From Sphingomonas sp. BT-65 (lineage in GTDB: Bacteria; Pseudomonadota; Alphaproteobacteria; Sphingomonadales; Sphingomonadaceae): DNA of 64,000 nt. A program made the translations under genes and the position numbers. Numbering within the stretch: the first letter of the stretch is position 1; each line of letters starts with the position of its first letter. The notes below the pieces were generated by a model, which searched no databases, was not told the origin of the DNA, and saw nothing but the letters and a program-made list of their open reading frames with translations. The stretch lies in contig NZ_JAPCIA010000002.1 in assembly GCF_026107375.2 (NCBI RefSeq), positions 248,001-312,000 of the forward strand, written 5' to 3'. Below, one piece after another: positions 52,611-60,334 of this stretch.

Positions 52611-53651
52611 ATGCTTGCCCGGCTAGGCCTGTTTGTGCTCGCGACGTTCACGCTCGCCGCATGCGATGCGATTTCCGCCATTTCCCCGCGTGAGGTGCGC
52701 GTGGTCGGCTCCTCCACCGTCTATCCCTTCACCAAGGAAGTGGCGGCCGCCTTCGTCGAGGCGAAGAAGGGCCGCCGCACCCCGGTGATCGAATCGACCG
52801 GCACCGGCGCCGGCATCACCCGCTTCTGCGAGGGCGCCGGCCCCGCCTTTGCCGACATCGCCAACGCCTCGCGCCGCATGCGCCGCGCCGAGTTCGACAA
52901 GTGCAAGGCGAACGGCGTGGGCGACATCATCGAGGTGCCGATCGGCCTCGACGGGATCGCGCTCGCCGAATCCAACGCCGGGCCCAAGCTCAAGCTCACG
53001 CGCAAGGACCTCTATCTCGCGCTCGCCGCCAATCCGCTGGGCAAGCCCAACACGGCGAAGACGTGGAAGGATGTGAACCCGTCGCTGCCCGCGATCCCGA
53101 TCCTCGTGCTGGGGCCGCCCTCGACCAGCGGCACGCGCGACGCGTTCGTCGAGCTGATCCTCGAGCCCGGCTGCCTCGCGGCGATGCCGACGGCGAAGGA
53201 GCTCAAGGCCGCGGGCGATCCCGCGCTGTTCGAGAATGCCTGCCGCCGCATCCGCGCCGACGGCGCCTATGCCGAGAAGGGCGAGGACGACACGCTGATC
53301 GTCCATGGCCTGTCGGAGAACCCCAACGCGATCGGGCTGATCGGCTATTCCTATCTCGACGCCAACCGTTCGCGCCTGCACGGCGTGCCGCTCGAGGGCG
53401 TGACGCCGACCTATGACGACATCGCCAGCGGCAAATATCCGGGCGTCCGTAGCCTCTACCTCTACGTCAAGGCGAAGCATCTCAAGGCAATGCCCGAGCT
53501 CAAGGAATTCCTCGCGCTCTACACCAGGATGTGGGCGCCGGGCGGCGAGCTGTCCAAGCACGGGCTAATCGCCGCGCCGCAAAGGGTCCGCGACCGCTCC
53601 GCCGAGGCGATCCAGCTCGCGCTCCCGCTCGACACGACGGCGCTGCCATAA
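52611..53651 (+). CDS. PstS-like phosphate-binding lipoprotein
   Basis: 346 residues. Lipobox LAAC (Cys18), then VRVVGSSTVYPFTKEVAAAF and IESTGTGAGITRFCEG (phosphate-loop regions), PSTSGTRDAF and NAIGLIGYSYL: the PstS/SphX fold. The ATG at 52611 has GGGGAGGA 6 bases upstream. No pstC, pstA or pstB follows, so it may serve a transporter elsewhere or act in phosphate sensing or surface binding. A Pho-box-like repeat lies upstream. Confidence 0.92.
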   Translation: MLARLGLFVLATFTLAACDAISAISPREVRVVGSSTVYPFTKEVAAAFVEAKKGRRTPVIESTGTGAGITRFCEGAGPAFADIANASRRMRRAEFDKCKANGVGDIIEVPIGLDGIALAESNAGPKLKLTRKDLYLALAANPLGKPNTAKTWKDVNPSLPAIPILVLGPPSTSGTRDAFVELILEPGCLAAMPTAKELKAAGDPALFENACRRIRADGAYAEKGEDDTLIVHGLSENPNAIGLIGYSYLDANRSRLHGVPLEGVTPTYDDIASGKYPGVRSLYLYVKAKHLKAMPELKEFLALYTRMWAPGGELSKHGLIAAPQRVRDRSAEAIQLALPLDTTALP

Positions 53652-53660
53652 GCCTCATCA

Positions 53661-53685
53661 TTCCTCCCCCGGAGGGGGAGGAATT
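53661..53685. terminator. Bidirectional hairpin between converging genes
   Basis: Perfect 11-bp stem ATTCCTCCCCC/GGGGGAGGAAT, 3-base loop, in the 41-bp gap between the PstS-like gene and purT. It equals the two ends of the REPIN-like element joined without a core, so it could be a deletion product. Confidence 0.7.
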
Positions 53686-53692
53686 TCGAGTT

Positions 53693-54859
53693 CTATCCGT
53701 AAACGATCCACACCTTCGCCGCCGCCTCAACCGCCAGCTTGCGCGCCGCATCGGTATCGCCCGCCAGCGCCAGCGCCACGCCCATCCGGCGATAGGGCCG
53801 CGTCGTCGGCTTGCCGAAGATGCGTATGTCGATCTCGCCGCCCGGCACCGCCAATGCCTCGGCCAGACCCTCGTAACCGGGCGCGTCGCTGTCGCGGTCG
53901 GCAAGGATCACCGCCGAGGCCGACGGGCCGTAGAGCCGCGCCTCGGGCACGGGCAGCCCCAGCACCGCGCGCGCGTGCAAATCGAACTCGCTCAGATTCT
54001 GCGAGATCAAAGTCACCATCCCGGTATCGTGCGGCCGCGGCGACAATTCGGAGAAGATCACCTCTTCCCCCTTTACGAAGAACTCGACCCCGAAGATGCC
54101 GTAGCCGCCCAGGTCGTCGACCACCTTGCGCGCCATGTCCTGCGCGTCGGCGATCGCCTGCGGCGACATCGCCGTCGGCTGCCAGCTCTCCTGATAGTCG
54201 CCGCGTTCCTGCCGGTGCCCGATCGGCGGGCAGAAGCTCACCCCCTCGCGCGAGCGCACCGTCAGCAGCGTGATCTCGTAGTCGAAATCGACGAATTCCT
54301 CGACGATCACGCGCCGCCGGTCGCCGCGCATGTTCGCCACGGCATAGTCCCACGCCGCCTCCAGCGCGCCCGCCTCACGCACCGTGCTCTGCCCCTTGCC
54401 CGACGAGGACATCACCGGCTTGATCACGCACGGCAGCCCGGTGTGCTCGACACCCGCAAGCACCTCGTCCAGGCTCTCGGCATAGCGATAGCGCGAGGTG
54501 CGCAGCCCCAGCTCGACCGCCGCCACCTCGCGGATGCCGTCGCGGTTCATCGTCATCTGCGCCGCGCGCGCCGAGGGGACAACCGTCACCCCCTCGGCTT
54601 CCACTTCCGCCAGCACTTCGGTGCGGATCGCCTCGACCTCGGGCACGACATAGCCGGGGGCATGCTTTGCGATCGCCGCGCGCAACGCCGCGCCGTCCAG
54701 CATCGAGAACACCTCGCACCCGTCCGCGACCTGCATCGCCGGCGCCCCCGCATAGGAATCGCACGCGATCACCTGCGCGCCCAGCCTTTTGGCCGAGATC
54801 GTGAACTCGCGCCCCAACTCGCCCGAACCGAGCAGCAGGATCTTCGCGGTGAACGCCAT
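53693..54859 (-). CDS. purT: Formate-dependent phosphoribosylglycinamide formyltransferase
   Basis: 388-residue ATP-grasp enzyme of purine synthesis that makes formyl-GAR from formate, ATP and [25 protein letters not shown] is the N-terminal fold; [23 protein letters not shown] and [33 protein letters not shown] are PurT signatures. ATG 54859 chosen for the conserved [10 protein letters not shown] start; eight upstream codons are not conserved. Confidence 0.95.
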   Translation of the reverse strand: MAFTAKILLLGSGELGREFTISAKRLGAQVIACDSYAGAPAMQVADGCEVFSMLDGAALRAAIAKHAPGYVVPEVEAIRTEVLAEVEAEGVTVVPSARAAQMTMNRDGIREVAAVELGLRTSRYRYAESLDEVLAGVEHTGLPCVIKPVMSSSGKGQSTVREAGALEAAWDYAVANMRGDRRRVIVEEFVDFDYEITLLTVRSREGVSFCPPIGHRQERGDYQESWQPTAMSPQAIADAQDMARKVVDDLGGYGIFGVEFFVKGEEVIFSELSPRPHDTGMVTLISQNLSEFDLHARAVLGLPVPEARLYGPSASAVILADRDSDAPGYEGLAEALAVPGGEIDIRIFGKPTTRPYRRMGVALALAGDTDAARKLAVEAAAKVWIVYG

Positions 54860-54916
54860 TCGCCTCGTCTCCGTCGCAACCATCGGAGCCCTCCGTGGCC
54901 GCGGCGGCGGATTTTG

Positions 54917-55309
54917 TCACCCCTTGGCGTTGGCCTTCACCGCCGCGCGCACCAGCGCCTTGAGCCCCTCGGCATCCACCGCCGCATCCTCGTGGAAATC
55001 GATCGCCCGCCGCGTGCCCCCGTCGAGGCTCGCGTTGAACAGCCCCTTGGGATCGTCGAGCCGCGCGCCTTTGGCGAAGGTCAGCTTGACCTTGTCCTTG
55101 TAGGTCTCGCCGGTGATCAGGATGCCGTCGTGCGACCAGGTCGGCACGCCCGAGGGATTGGACGGCTTGCGCCACTTCACCTCCTCGATCACGTCGGGGT
55201 CAGCTTCCTTCACCAGCGCGCGCAGCTTCGCCAGCATCGGCCCGCGCCAGCCGCCCAGCGCTTCGATCTTGGCGTCGATCAGCTCCGTTGCGTTCGGTTC
55301 GTCAGCCAT
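54917..55309 (-). CDS. DUF1801 family protein (first copy)
   Basis: 130 residues, the YdhG/DUF1801 fold. Visible: KIEALGGWRGPMLAKLRALV, EEVKWRKPSNPSGVPTWSHDGILITGETYKDKVKLTFAKGARLDDPKGLFN. GGGAGAG precedes ATG 55309. Upstream of purT on the same strand (57 bp). The fold is small, and function is not known. A second family member lies 172 bp upstream, past a REPIN-like element. Confidence 0.88.
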   Translation of the reverse strand: MADEPNATELIDAKIEALGGWRGPMLAKLRALVKEADPDVIEEVKWRKPSNPSGVPTWSHDGILITGETYKDKVKLTFAKGARLDDPKGLFNASLDGGTRRAIDFHEDAAVDAEGLKALVRAAVKANAKG

Positions 55310-55338
55310 TTTGTCTCTCCCGAAGGTCAATCAAACTC

Positions 55339-55469
55339 ATTCCTCCCCCGGAGGGGGAGGGGGACCGCCGCGAAGCGGTGGTGGAGGGGTAGGTCGCCAT
55401 AAGCTGATCGGCCCGCTCGTGGAGACTACCCCTCCACCAGCTGCGCTGGTCCCCCTCCGGGGGAGGAAT
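55339..55469. repeat. REPIN-like palindromic element, copy D (variant core)
   Basis: 131 bp with ATTCCTCCCCCGGAG ... CTCCGGGGGAGGAAT ends and inner CCGCGAAGCGGTGGTGGAGGGGTAG, but its core (GGTCGCCATAAGCTGATCGG) differs from copies A-C. Lies between the two DUF1801 genes. Confidence 0.78.
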
Positions 55470-55480
55470 CTGCCGCCCAC

Positions 55481-55894
55481 CTATGTCATCCATCCCGGCA
55501 GCGCCGCCGCCTGCTTGATCCAGTCGCTCAGCTGCGCCTCGTCCCATTCGTCATCCTCGTGGATGTGGAAATAGCGCGTGTCCTTGTCCTTCGATTCGAC
55601 CGGCGGCTTGGGCTTGAGCGCCGCGCCCTTGAAGAAGGCGACCTTGATGTACTTGTTGAAGCAGTGGACCCCGAGGAAGAAGCCCTGCCCCTCCACGCCG
55701 TACATCGGCGAGTTCCACTTCACCGCCTTCCTGACCCCGGGCACCGCCGCCTCGATCAGCTTGTCGAGCCGCTTGCCCGCCGCCGACTTCCACCCCGGCA
55801 TCGCCGCGATATAGGCCTGTACCGGCGCGTCGCCGTCGCCCTTGGGGATTTGCGGATTGCCGCCCGAGAGCAGCCTGGGTTCCTTCGCGGCCAT
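55481..55894 (-). CDS. DUF1801 family protein (second copy)
   Basis: 137 residues. Start MAAKEPRLLSGGNPQIPKGDGDAPVQAYIAAMPGW; VRKAVKWNSPMYGVEGQGFFLGVHCFNKYIKVAFFKGAAL is the DUF1801 core; end acidic (HEDDEWDEAQLSDWIKQAAALPG). Distantly related to the first copy. It starts 5 bases after the true stop of the small membrane gene, so the two are likely one transcript. Confidence 0.88.
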   Translation of the reverse strand: MAAKEPRLLSGGNPQIPKGDGDAPVQAYIAAMPGWKSAAGKRLDKLIEAAVPGVRKAVKWNSPMYGVEGQGFFLGVHCFNKYIKVAFFKGAALKPKPPVESKDKDTRYFHIHEDDEWDEAQLSDWIKQAAALPGWMT

Positions 55895-55899
55895 CGCCT

Positions 55900-56124
55900 T
55901 CACTCCGCCGCGACCGCGCCCCGCCGCCACTTGCCGAGATAGGGCAGCGCGAACATGTACAGCCCCGTCACCAGCAGCAGCGCGAGCGGCGCCAGCGGCA
56001 GGTAATAGACTCACTCGACCGGCTGCTGGCCCATGCCGAGCATCGCGAAGATCGCGACCACGATTGCCGCGAAGATGATCGAGGTCCAGCGATGTACCTG
56101 CCGGATCGACTTGCTCACACCCAT
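55900..56124 (-). pseudogene. Small membrane protein gene interrupted by in-frame TGA
   Basis: ATG 56124 has GGAGGG 4 bases upstream. It reads MGVSKSIRQVHRWTSIIFAA and then VVAIFAMLGMGQQPVE before TGA at 56011-56013. In the same frame the sequence goes on VYYLPLAPLALLLVTGLYMF and ALPYLGKWRRGAVAAE to a TGA at 55900-55902. EWVYYLPLAPL is the natural wording, so TGG for Trp has become TGA. The full protein would have 74 residues and two membrane helices. Loss of the second helix probably kills it. Confidence 0.75.
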
Positions 56125-56146
56125 TGCACCCTCCTCTGCTGTTATC

Positions 56147-56551
56147 TCAGTCCAGCGCTGCCAGCACCGCCTCGAGCCGGTCGAGATACCGCGGCCACCC
56201 GGCGCGCGCGCCATGATAAGCGAGCTTCTGCTCGGGCAGGAACCCGGTCTGCACCATCTTGAGGTGCGTCCCGGTCGCGCTCGGCGTCAGCGTCCAGGTG
56301 ACCACGCTGTCCAGCCCCAAGCCGGTCCATGTATAGGCCAATGTCCGCTCGGGCTCGACCTCGATCACCTCGCAAGCCAGGTCGCCCCATTCGGCGTTGA
56401 GCCCGAAGCGGTGCCCCACCTGCGGCACGAAATCGTTCGCCATCAGCCATTCGGCGATCAGATGCGGCTGGGTCAGCGCCCGCCAGATGCGCCCGGCGGG
56501 ATGCGCGATCTCGCGCTCGACCGTCACCGTCTCCACGCCCGTCGCGCTCAT
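56147..56551 (-). CDS. AHSA1/SRPBCC-domain protein
   Basis: 134 residues of the Activator of Hsp90 ATPase homologue 1-like (START/Bet v1-type) fold: VEREIAHPAGRIWRALTQPHLIAEWLM at the start, FGLNAEWGDLACEVIEVEPERTLAYTWTG in the middle and GTHLKMVQTGF...GWPRYLDRLEAVLAAL at the end. It binds hydrophobic ligands. ATGA overlap with the ArsR-family regulator gene, the common regulator-AHSA1 pair of bacteria. Confidence 0.92.
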   Translation of the reverse strand: MSATGVETVTVEREIAHPAGRIWRALTQPHLIAEWLMANDFVPQVGHRFGLNAEWGDLACEVIEVEPERTLAYTWTGLGLDSVVTWTLTPSATGTHLKMVQTGFLPEQKLAYHGARAGWPRYLDRLEAVLAALD

Positions 56552-56871
56552 TGGTCCATCCTGTTCAGCAGGTCCTCCAGCCCGTCGATGCGCCGTTCCC
56601 AGAAGCCCTTCATCTCGCGCGACCAGGCGTCGAGCGGATCGAGCGCGCACAGTTCGGCGCGGTAATGCGTCTGCCGCCCCGCCTGACGATCCTGCACCAG
56701 CCCCGCGCGCTTCAATATGCCGAGATGCTTCGACACCGCCGGCTGCGACACGCCCGCGCCCGCGGTCAGCACGCCCACCGTCTGTTCCCCCTCGCGGCAC
56801 AGCCGCTCGAAGATCGCCCGCCGCGTGGGGTCGGCAAGCGTGCGGAACAGCAGGTCGGGGGCGGCGGACAT
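56548..56871 (-). CDS. ArsR-family transcriptional regulator
   Basis: 107-residue winged HTH of the ArsR type without the metal-binding Cys motif: FRTLADPTRRAIFERLCREGEQTVGVLTAGAGVSQPAVSKHLGILKRAGLV. It is co-translated with the AHSA1 gene (ATGA). An 18+8+18 inverted repeat is located just before the start codon, the position of an autoregulatory operator. Confidence 0.93.
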   Translation of the reverse strand: MSAAPDLLFRTLADPTRRAIFERLCREGEQTVGVLTAGAGVSQPAVSKHLGILKRAGLVQDRQAGRQTHYRAELCALDPLDAWSREMKGFWERRIDGLEDLLNRMDQ

Positions 56872-56878
56872 CAAGATA

Positions 56879-56922
56879 CATAACTCGCTGGCTATCGATC
56901 GTCCGATAACCAGCGGGCTATG
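56879..56922 (-). promoter_or_regulatory. Imperfect inverted repeat, probable ArsR operator
   Basis: CATAACTCGCTGGCTATC (56879-56896), 8 bases, GATAACCAGCGGGCTATG (56905-56922): 15 of 18 positions complementary. It ends 8 bases before the ATG of the ArsR-type gene, an ideal site to block transcription or translation. Confidence 0.6.
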
Positions 56923-56961
56923 TGTGAGTCAAGCCACCACCAGTAGCGGCGGTAACTTCCT

Positions 56962-57069
56962 CGTCACCCCGGACTTGTTCCGGGGTCCACCTTGCTGCAA
57001 GCACTGGGCAAGCGGCTCACCCGCTCGGCGAAACCGCGAAGTGGACCCCGGAACAAGTCCGGGGTGACG
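56962..57069. repeat. Third palindromic element family
   Basis: 108 bp. The outer parts, CGTCACCCCGGACTTGTTCC onwards and the matching ...GGAACAAGTCCGGGGTGACG, are complementary over about 31 bp. The arms hold CCGGACTTGTTCCGGGG, a smaller palindrome, so each arm folds alone. The centre is unpaired. Found once in this window; similar GTCACCCCGGACT elements are common in alphaproteobacterial genomes. It fills part of the 334-bp gap between the ArsR gene and the alpha/beta hydrolase gene. Confidence 0.75.
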
Positions 57070-57143
57070 GTCGAGACGGGCTAAGCGAGCAGCATCTCTC
57101 ATCCAGCGGCTCAAACGACGTCAATGCCCGTATATCTACCTAT

Positions 57144-57161
57144 ATGAACATTGATGTTCAT
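57144..57161. promoter_or_regulatory. Perfect 18-bp palindrome before the alpha/beta hydrolase gene
   Basis: ATGAACATTGATGTTCAT reads the same on both strands apart from the central TG step. It lies 45 bp before the start codon in an AT-rich segment, just where a regulator (TetR-like or similar) would bind. No regulator gene is adjacent. Confidence 0.55.
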
Positions 57162-57205
57162 TATTATGATTGACGCGTTGGCCACATTGCCGGAGGCATA
57201 GCGTC

Positions 57206-58192
57206 ATGAGCAGCCTTCTCCTTCTGATCGTCGGTGGCGCGGGAATTGCCGGTGTCATCGCCGCGCTTGCCGCCTGGTCCTGGCACGTCGCCCGCCGCGT
57301 CGATCGCGCGGTCCCGCCCGATGGGGCATTTCGCGAGATCGCCGGGCGGCGGCTTCACGTTCGCGATATCGGCCAGGGCCCGCCGATCGTGATGATCCAT
57401 GGCCTCGCCGGTCAGATGCGCAATTTCGCTGCGGTCGTCGAGCAACTGCGGGCGGACCATCGCATCGTCCTGATCGACCGGCCCGGCAGCGGCCACAGCC
57501 CGGGGCGGGGTAGCGACAGCCTCGCCGACCAGGCGGCGCTCGTCGCCGCGCTGATCGGCGAGCTCGGGCTCGAGCGCCCGCTGGTCGTCGGCCATTCGCT
57601 CGGCGGCGCGGTCGCGCTGGCGCTGGCGCTGGGCCATCCCGAGCGAATCGGCGGGCTCGCGCTGGTCGCCCCGCTTACCCAGGTGCAGGAGGAGGTGCCG
57701 ACGGCGTTCCGCGGGCTGATGATCGCCTCGCCGCTGGTCCGCGCTGCGCTCGCGCATACGCTGGCGATCCCGATGATCCGGCTTCGTTCGGCAGAGTCGC
57801 GCGAGGTGCTGTTCGCGCCCGAACCCGTCACCCGCGCCTTCGAGACCGAGTTCGGCGGCGCGATGCTCGCCCGTCCCCGCGCCTTTTATGCCGCTTCGTC
57901 GGAGATGACCGCGGTCAACGGCGCGCTCGCCCCGCTCGTCGCGCGCTATGGCGAGATCGGCCTGCCCGTCCGCATCCTGTTCGGCGCCGCCGACCAGGTG
58001 CTCGCCGCCCCTGTGCACGGCACGCGCACCGCCGCCGCCATTCCCGGCGCGCGCTGCACGATCGTCCGCAACGCGGGGCATATGCTGCCGGTGACTCAGC
58101 CGGATCGCGTCGTGGCCTTCATCCGCGATGCCTGCGCCGTGATTGCGGTTCCCCCCAACGTCCGTGCCCGGATCGCCGAATTCGCCAAATAG
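57206..58192 (+). CDS. Membrane-anchored alpha/beta hydrolase
   Basis: 328 residues. An N-terminal helix (about 3-25) acts as a membrane anchor. Hydrolase fold with HGLAGQMRNF, nucleophile Ser131 (GHSLGG), Asp263 (GAADQV) and His292 (NAGHM). GGAGGC precedes the ATG. Likely esterase, lipase or haloalkane-type hydrolase of unknown substrate. An 18-bp palindrome stands in its promoter region. Confidence 0.9.
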   Translation: MSSLLLLIVGGAGIAGVIAALAAWSWHVARRVDRAVPPDGAFREIAGRRLHVRDIGQGPPIVMIHGLAGQMRNFAAVVEQLRADHRIVLIDRPGSGHSPGRGSDSLADQAALVAALIGELGLERPLVVGHSLGGAVALALALGHPERIGGLALVAPLTQVQEEVPTAFRGLMIASPLVRAALAHTLAIPMIRLRSAESREVLFAPEPVTRAFETEFGGAMLARPRAFYAASSEMTAVNGALAPLVARYGEIGLPVRILFGAADQVLAAPVHGTRTAAAIPGARCTIVRNAGHMLPVTQPDRVVAFIRDACAVIAVPPNVRARIAEFAK

Positions 58193-58330
58193 AAATCGCG
58201 GGCACCCGCAGCCTCGAAATCGGGGAGCGTTCGGAAGCGGTGACCAGCGCCGACTGGCTGGCTTTCCTTGCCGCCAAGGGCTTGATACACCAGCCGCCGC
58301 AGCGGCATTCGCTGCGATGGAGGGGGTCCG

Positions 58331-58738
58331 ATGTTCCACTATTTCGTCGAAACGCTACCGCATTTCCTCGCCTATTTCGCCGCGGCGGTGGCGTTGGCGA
58401 TCGGCTTCCTGCTGCTCTACGTGATGATCACCCCGCATCGCGAATTTTCCCTGATCCGCGAGGGCAACAGCGCCGCCGCCGCGCAGCTCACCGGCACCTT
58501 TCTCGGCTTCACCATCCCCGTCGCGGTGGTGATCGGCAATTCGGTCAGCATCCCCGACATGCTGCTGTGGGGCGCGGTCGCCGCGCTGGTCCAGCTCATC
58601 GTCTTCTTCGTCATCGCGCGGCTGATCTTCAAGTCGATCTCCGACCGCATCACCGAGCGCTGCGTCGCCTCCGGCATCTTCGTCGGCGGCATGGGGCTCG
58701 GCATCGGCATCCTTCAGGCCGCGTGCATGGTCCCCTGA
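58331..58738 (+). CDS. DUF350 (YjfL-like) membrane protein
   Basis: 135 residues, four membrane helices, and the DUF350 pattern (ITPHREFSLIREGNSAAAAQLTGTFLGFTIPVAVVIGNSV, followed by ITERCVASGIFVGGMGLGIGILQAACM). Strong ribosome site GGAGGGGG. First gene of a four-gene block resembling E. coli yjfLMC with an added channel. Confidence 0.9.
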   Translation: MFHYFVETLPHFLAYFAAAVALAIGFLLLYVMITPHREFSLIREGNSAAAAQLTGTFLGFTIPVAVVIGNSVSIPDMLLWGAVAALVQLIVFFVIARLIFKSISDRITERCVASGIFVGGMGLGIGILQAACMVP

Positions 58739-58762
58739 GCGGGCGAGCGAGGAGACCAGGAC

Positions 58763-59182
58763 ATGAAGAAGCAACTCACCATGACCACCGCGATGGCCGC
58801 GGCGCTGGCCGCGCTGCCCGGCTGCTCGGGCGGGGACGACTGGAACGAGGATGTCTACGCCGCGAGCGACACCGCGGTGTGTGTCGACCAGCAGGGCACG
58901 CGCGTCGACGACGATCTGTGCCAGTCGCGCAATTATTATTCGGGCCATAGCGGCGGCGGCGGCAACGCCTTCCTCTGGTATTATCTCGGCCGCAGCTCGG
59001 CGATCCCCTATTATGGCGATTCGATCCGCGACCCGCGCTACGCCGGCTATGGCTCGTACCAGCCGCGCCCCGGCGCCACCTATGCCCGCGCCCCCACGCA
59101 CACCCGCATGACGCGCTCGGCCGCGGTGTCGCGCGGCGGCCTCGGCTCGAGCGGACGGAGCTTCGGCGGCGGCAGGTCCTGA
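58763..59182 (+). CDS. YgiB/YjfM-like (DUF1190) lipoprotein
   Basis: 139 residues. Signal with ALPGC giving a lipidated Cys near 21, then DDWNEDVYAASDTAVCVDQQGTRVDDDLC and a Gly/Tyr/Ser-rich low-complexity part with YYLGRSSAIPYYGDS, ending in GGLGSSGRSFGGGRS. Matches the layout of E. coli YgiB/YjfM. Lies 24 bp after the DUF350 gene and 4 bp before the ATP-grasp gene. The tail may be disordered at the cell surface. Confidence 0.82.
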   Translation: MKKQLTMTTAMAAALAALPGCSGGDDWNEDVYAASDTAVCVDQQGTRVDDDLCQSRNYYSGHSGGGGNAFLWYYLGRSSAIPYYGDSIRDPRYAGYGSYQPRPGATYARAPTHTRMTRSAAVSRGGLGSSGRSFGGGRS

Positions 59183-59186
59183 GCGG

Positions 59187-60332
59187 ATGGAACGACATGC
59201 GGTCGCCCCGCGCGACAATTGGCAGGCGGCGGTCGAGGCGCAGGGGCTGATCTGGCACAGCGACGCCGACGGCCCCTATTGGGACGAGAGCGCCTATTAC
59301 GCCTTCACTCTCGACGAGATCGAGCGGTTCGAGGCGGCCTCGGAAACCGTCTACCAGCTCTTCCTCGAGGCCGGCGAGTGGATCGTCGGCCACAGCGACG
59401 TGCTCGAGCAGTTCGGCATCCCCGATTACTGCCACAAGCCGATCCGCGCCGCGTGGAAGGACGAGCCGCCTTCGCTCAACTATGGCCGCTTCGACTTCGG
59501 CTATAACGGTGAGGGCGACCCCAAGCTGTTCGAGTTCAACTGCGACACCCCCACCTCGATGCTCGAGGCCGCGGTGGTGCAGTGGGACTGGAAGGAAGCG
59601 CTCTTCCCCGAGCTCGACCAGTATAACAGCCTGCACGAGAAGCTGATCGGCCGCTGGGCCGCGCTCCGTTCGCGCCTCCCCGGCCGGCAGGTCTGGTTCA
59701 CCCATGTCGCCGACGCCGCGCATGAGGACACGATCACCACCACCTATATGCGCGACCTCGCCTCGCAGGCGGGGCTCGAGACCCATGCCGTGGTGATCGA
59801 CGATATCGGCCTCGACGCCAATGGCCGCATCGTCGATCACGAGGACCAGCTGATCAGCGCGATCTTCAAGCTCTATCCCTGGGAGTGGATCGTCCGCGAG
59901 AGCTACGGCCCCGACATCGTCCGCCACCTCCCCTCCACCGCCTGGATCGAGCCGATCTGGAAGATGCTGTGGAGCAACAAGGCGATCCTCCAGGTCCTCT
60001 GGGCGATGTTCCCCGGCCACCCCAATCTCCTCGCCGCCTCGGTCGTGCGCGACCGCATCGGCGAGAGCTACGTCGCCAAGCCCTTCCTCGCGCGCGAGGG
60101 CGCGAACATCGAGGTCGTCCGCCACGGCGAGACCATCGCGCGCAGCCAGGGCGAGTATCGCGACGGCCTCACCATGTACCAGCAACTCTATCCGATGCGC
60201 GACTTCGGCGCCGGCTATCCCCTGCTCGGCTGCTGGGTGGTCGACGGTGCCGCGGCGGGCATGGGGATCCGCGAGGACGGGCTGATCACCGGCAACCGCG
60301 CCCGCTTCGTGCCGCACGTCATCAGGGGATAA
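59187..60332 (+). CDS. Glutathionylspermidine-synthetase-family ATP-grasp (YjfC/YgiC-like)
   Basis: 381 residues. The synthetase domain only, without the CHAP amidase of Gsp. FGYNGEGDPKLFEFNCDTPTSMLEAAVVQ is the ATP-grasp and substrate region; SYVAKPFLAREGANIEV and PLLGCWVVDGAAAGMGIRED complete it. It would join a carboxylate to an amine with ATP; the peptide or polyamine substrate is unknown. In E. coli the same family is next to YgiB or YjfM, as here. Confidence 0.92.
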   Translation: MERHAVAPRDNWQAAVEAQGLIWHSDADGPYWDESAYYAFTLDEIERFEAASETVYQLFLEAGEWIVGHSDVLEQFGIPDYCHKPIRAAWKDEPPSLNYGRFDFGYNGEGDPKLFEFNCDTPTSMLEAAVVQWDWKEALFPELDQYNSLHEKLIGRWAALRSRLPGRQVWFTHVADAAHEDTITTTYMRDLASQAGLETHAVVIDDIGLDANGRIVDHEDQLISAIFKLYPWEWIVRESYGPDIVRHLPSTAWIEPIWKMLWSNKAILQVLWAMFPGHPNLLAASVVRDRIGESYVAKPFLAREGANIEVVRHGETIARSQGEYRDGLTMYQQLYPMRDFGAGYPLLGCWVVDGAAAGMGIREDGLITGNRARFVPHVIRG

Positions 60333-60334
60333 GC

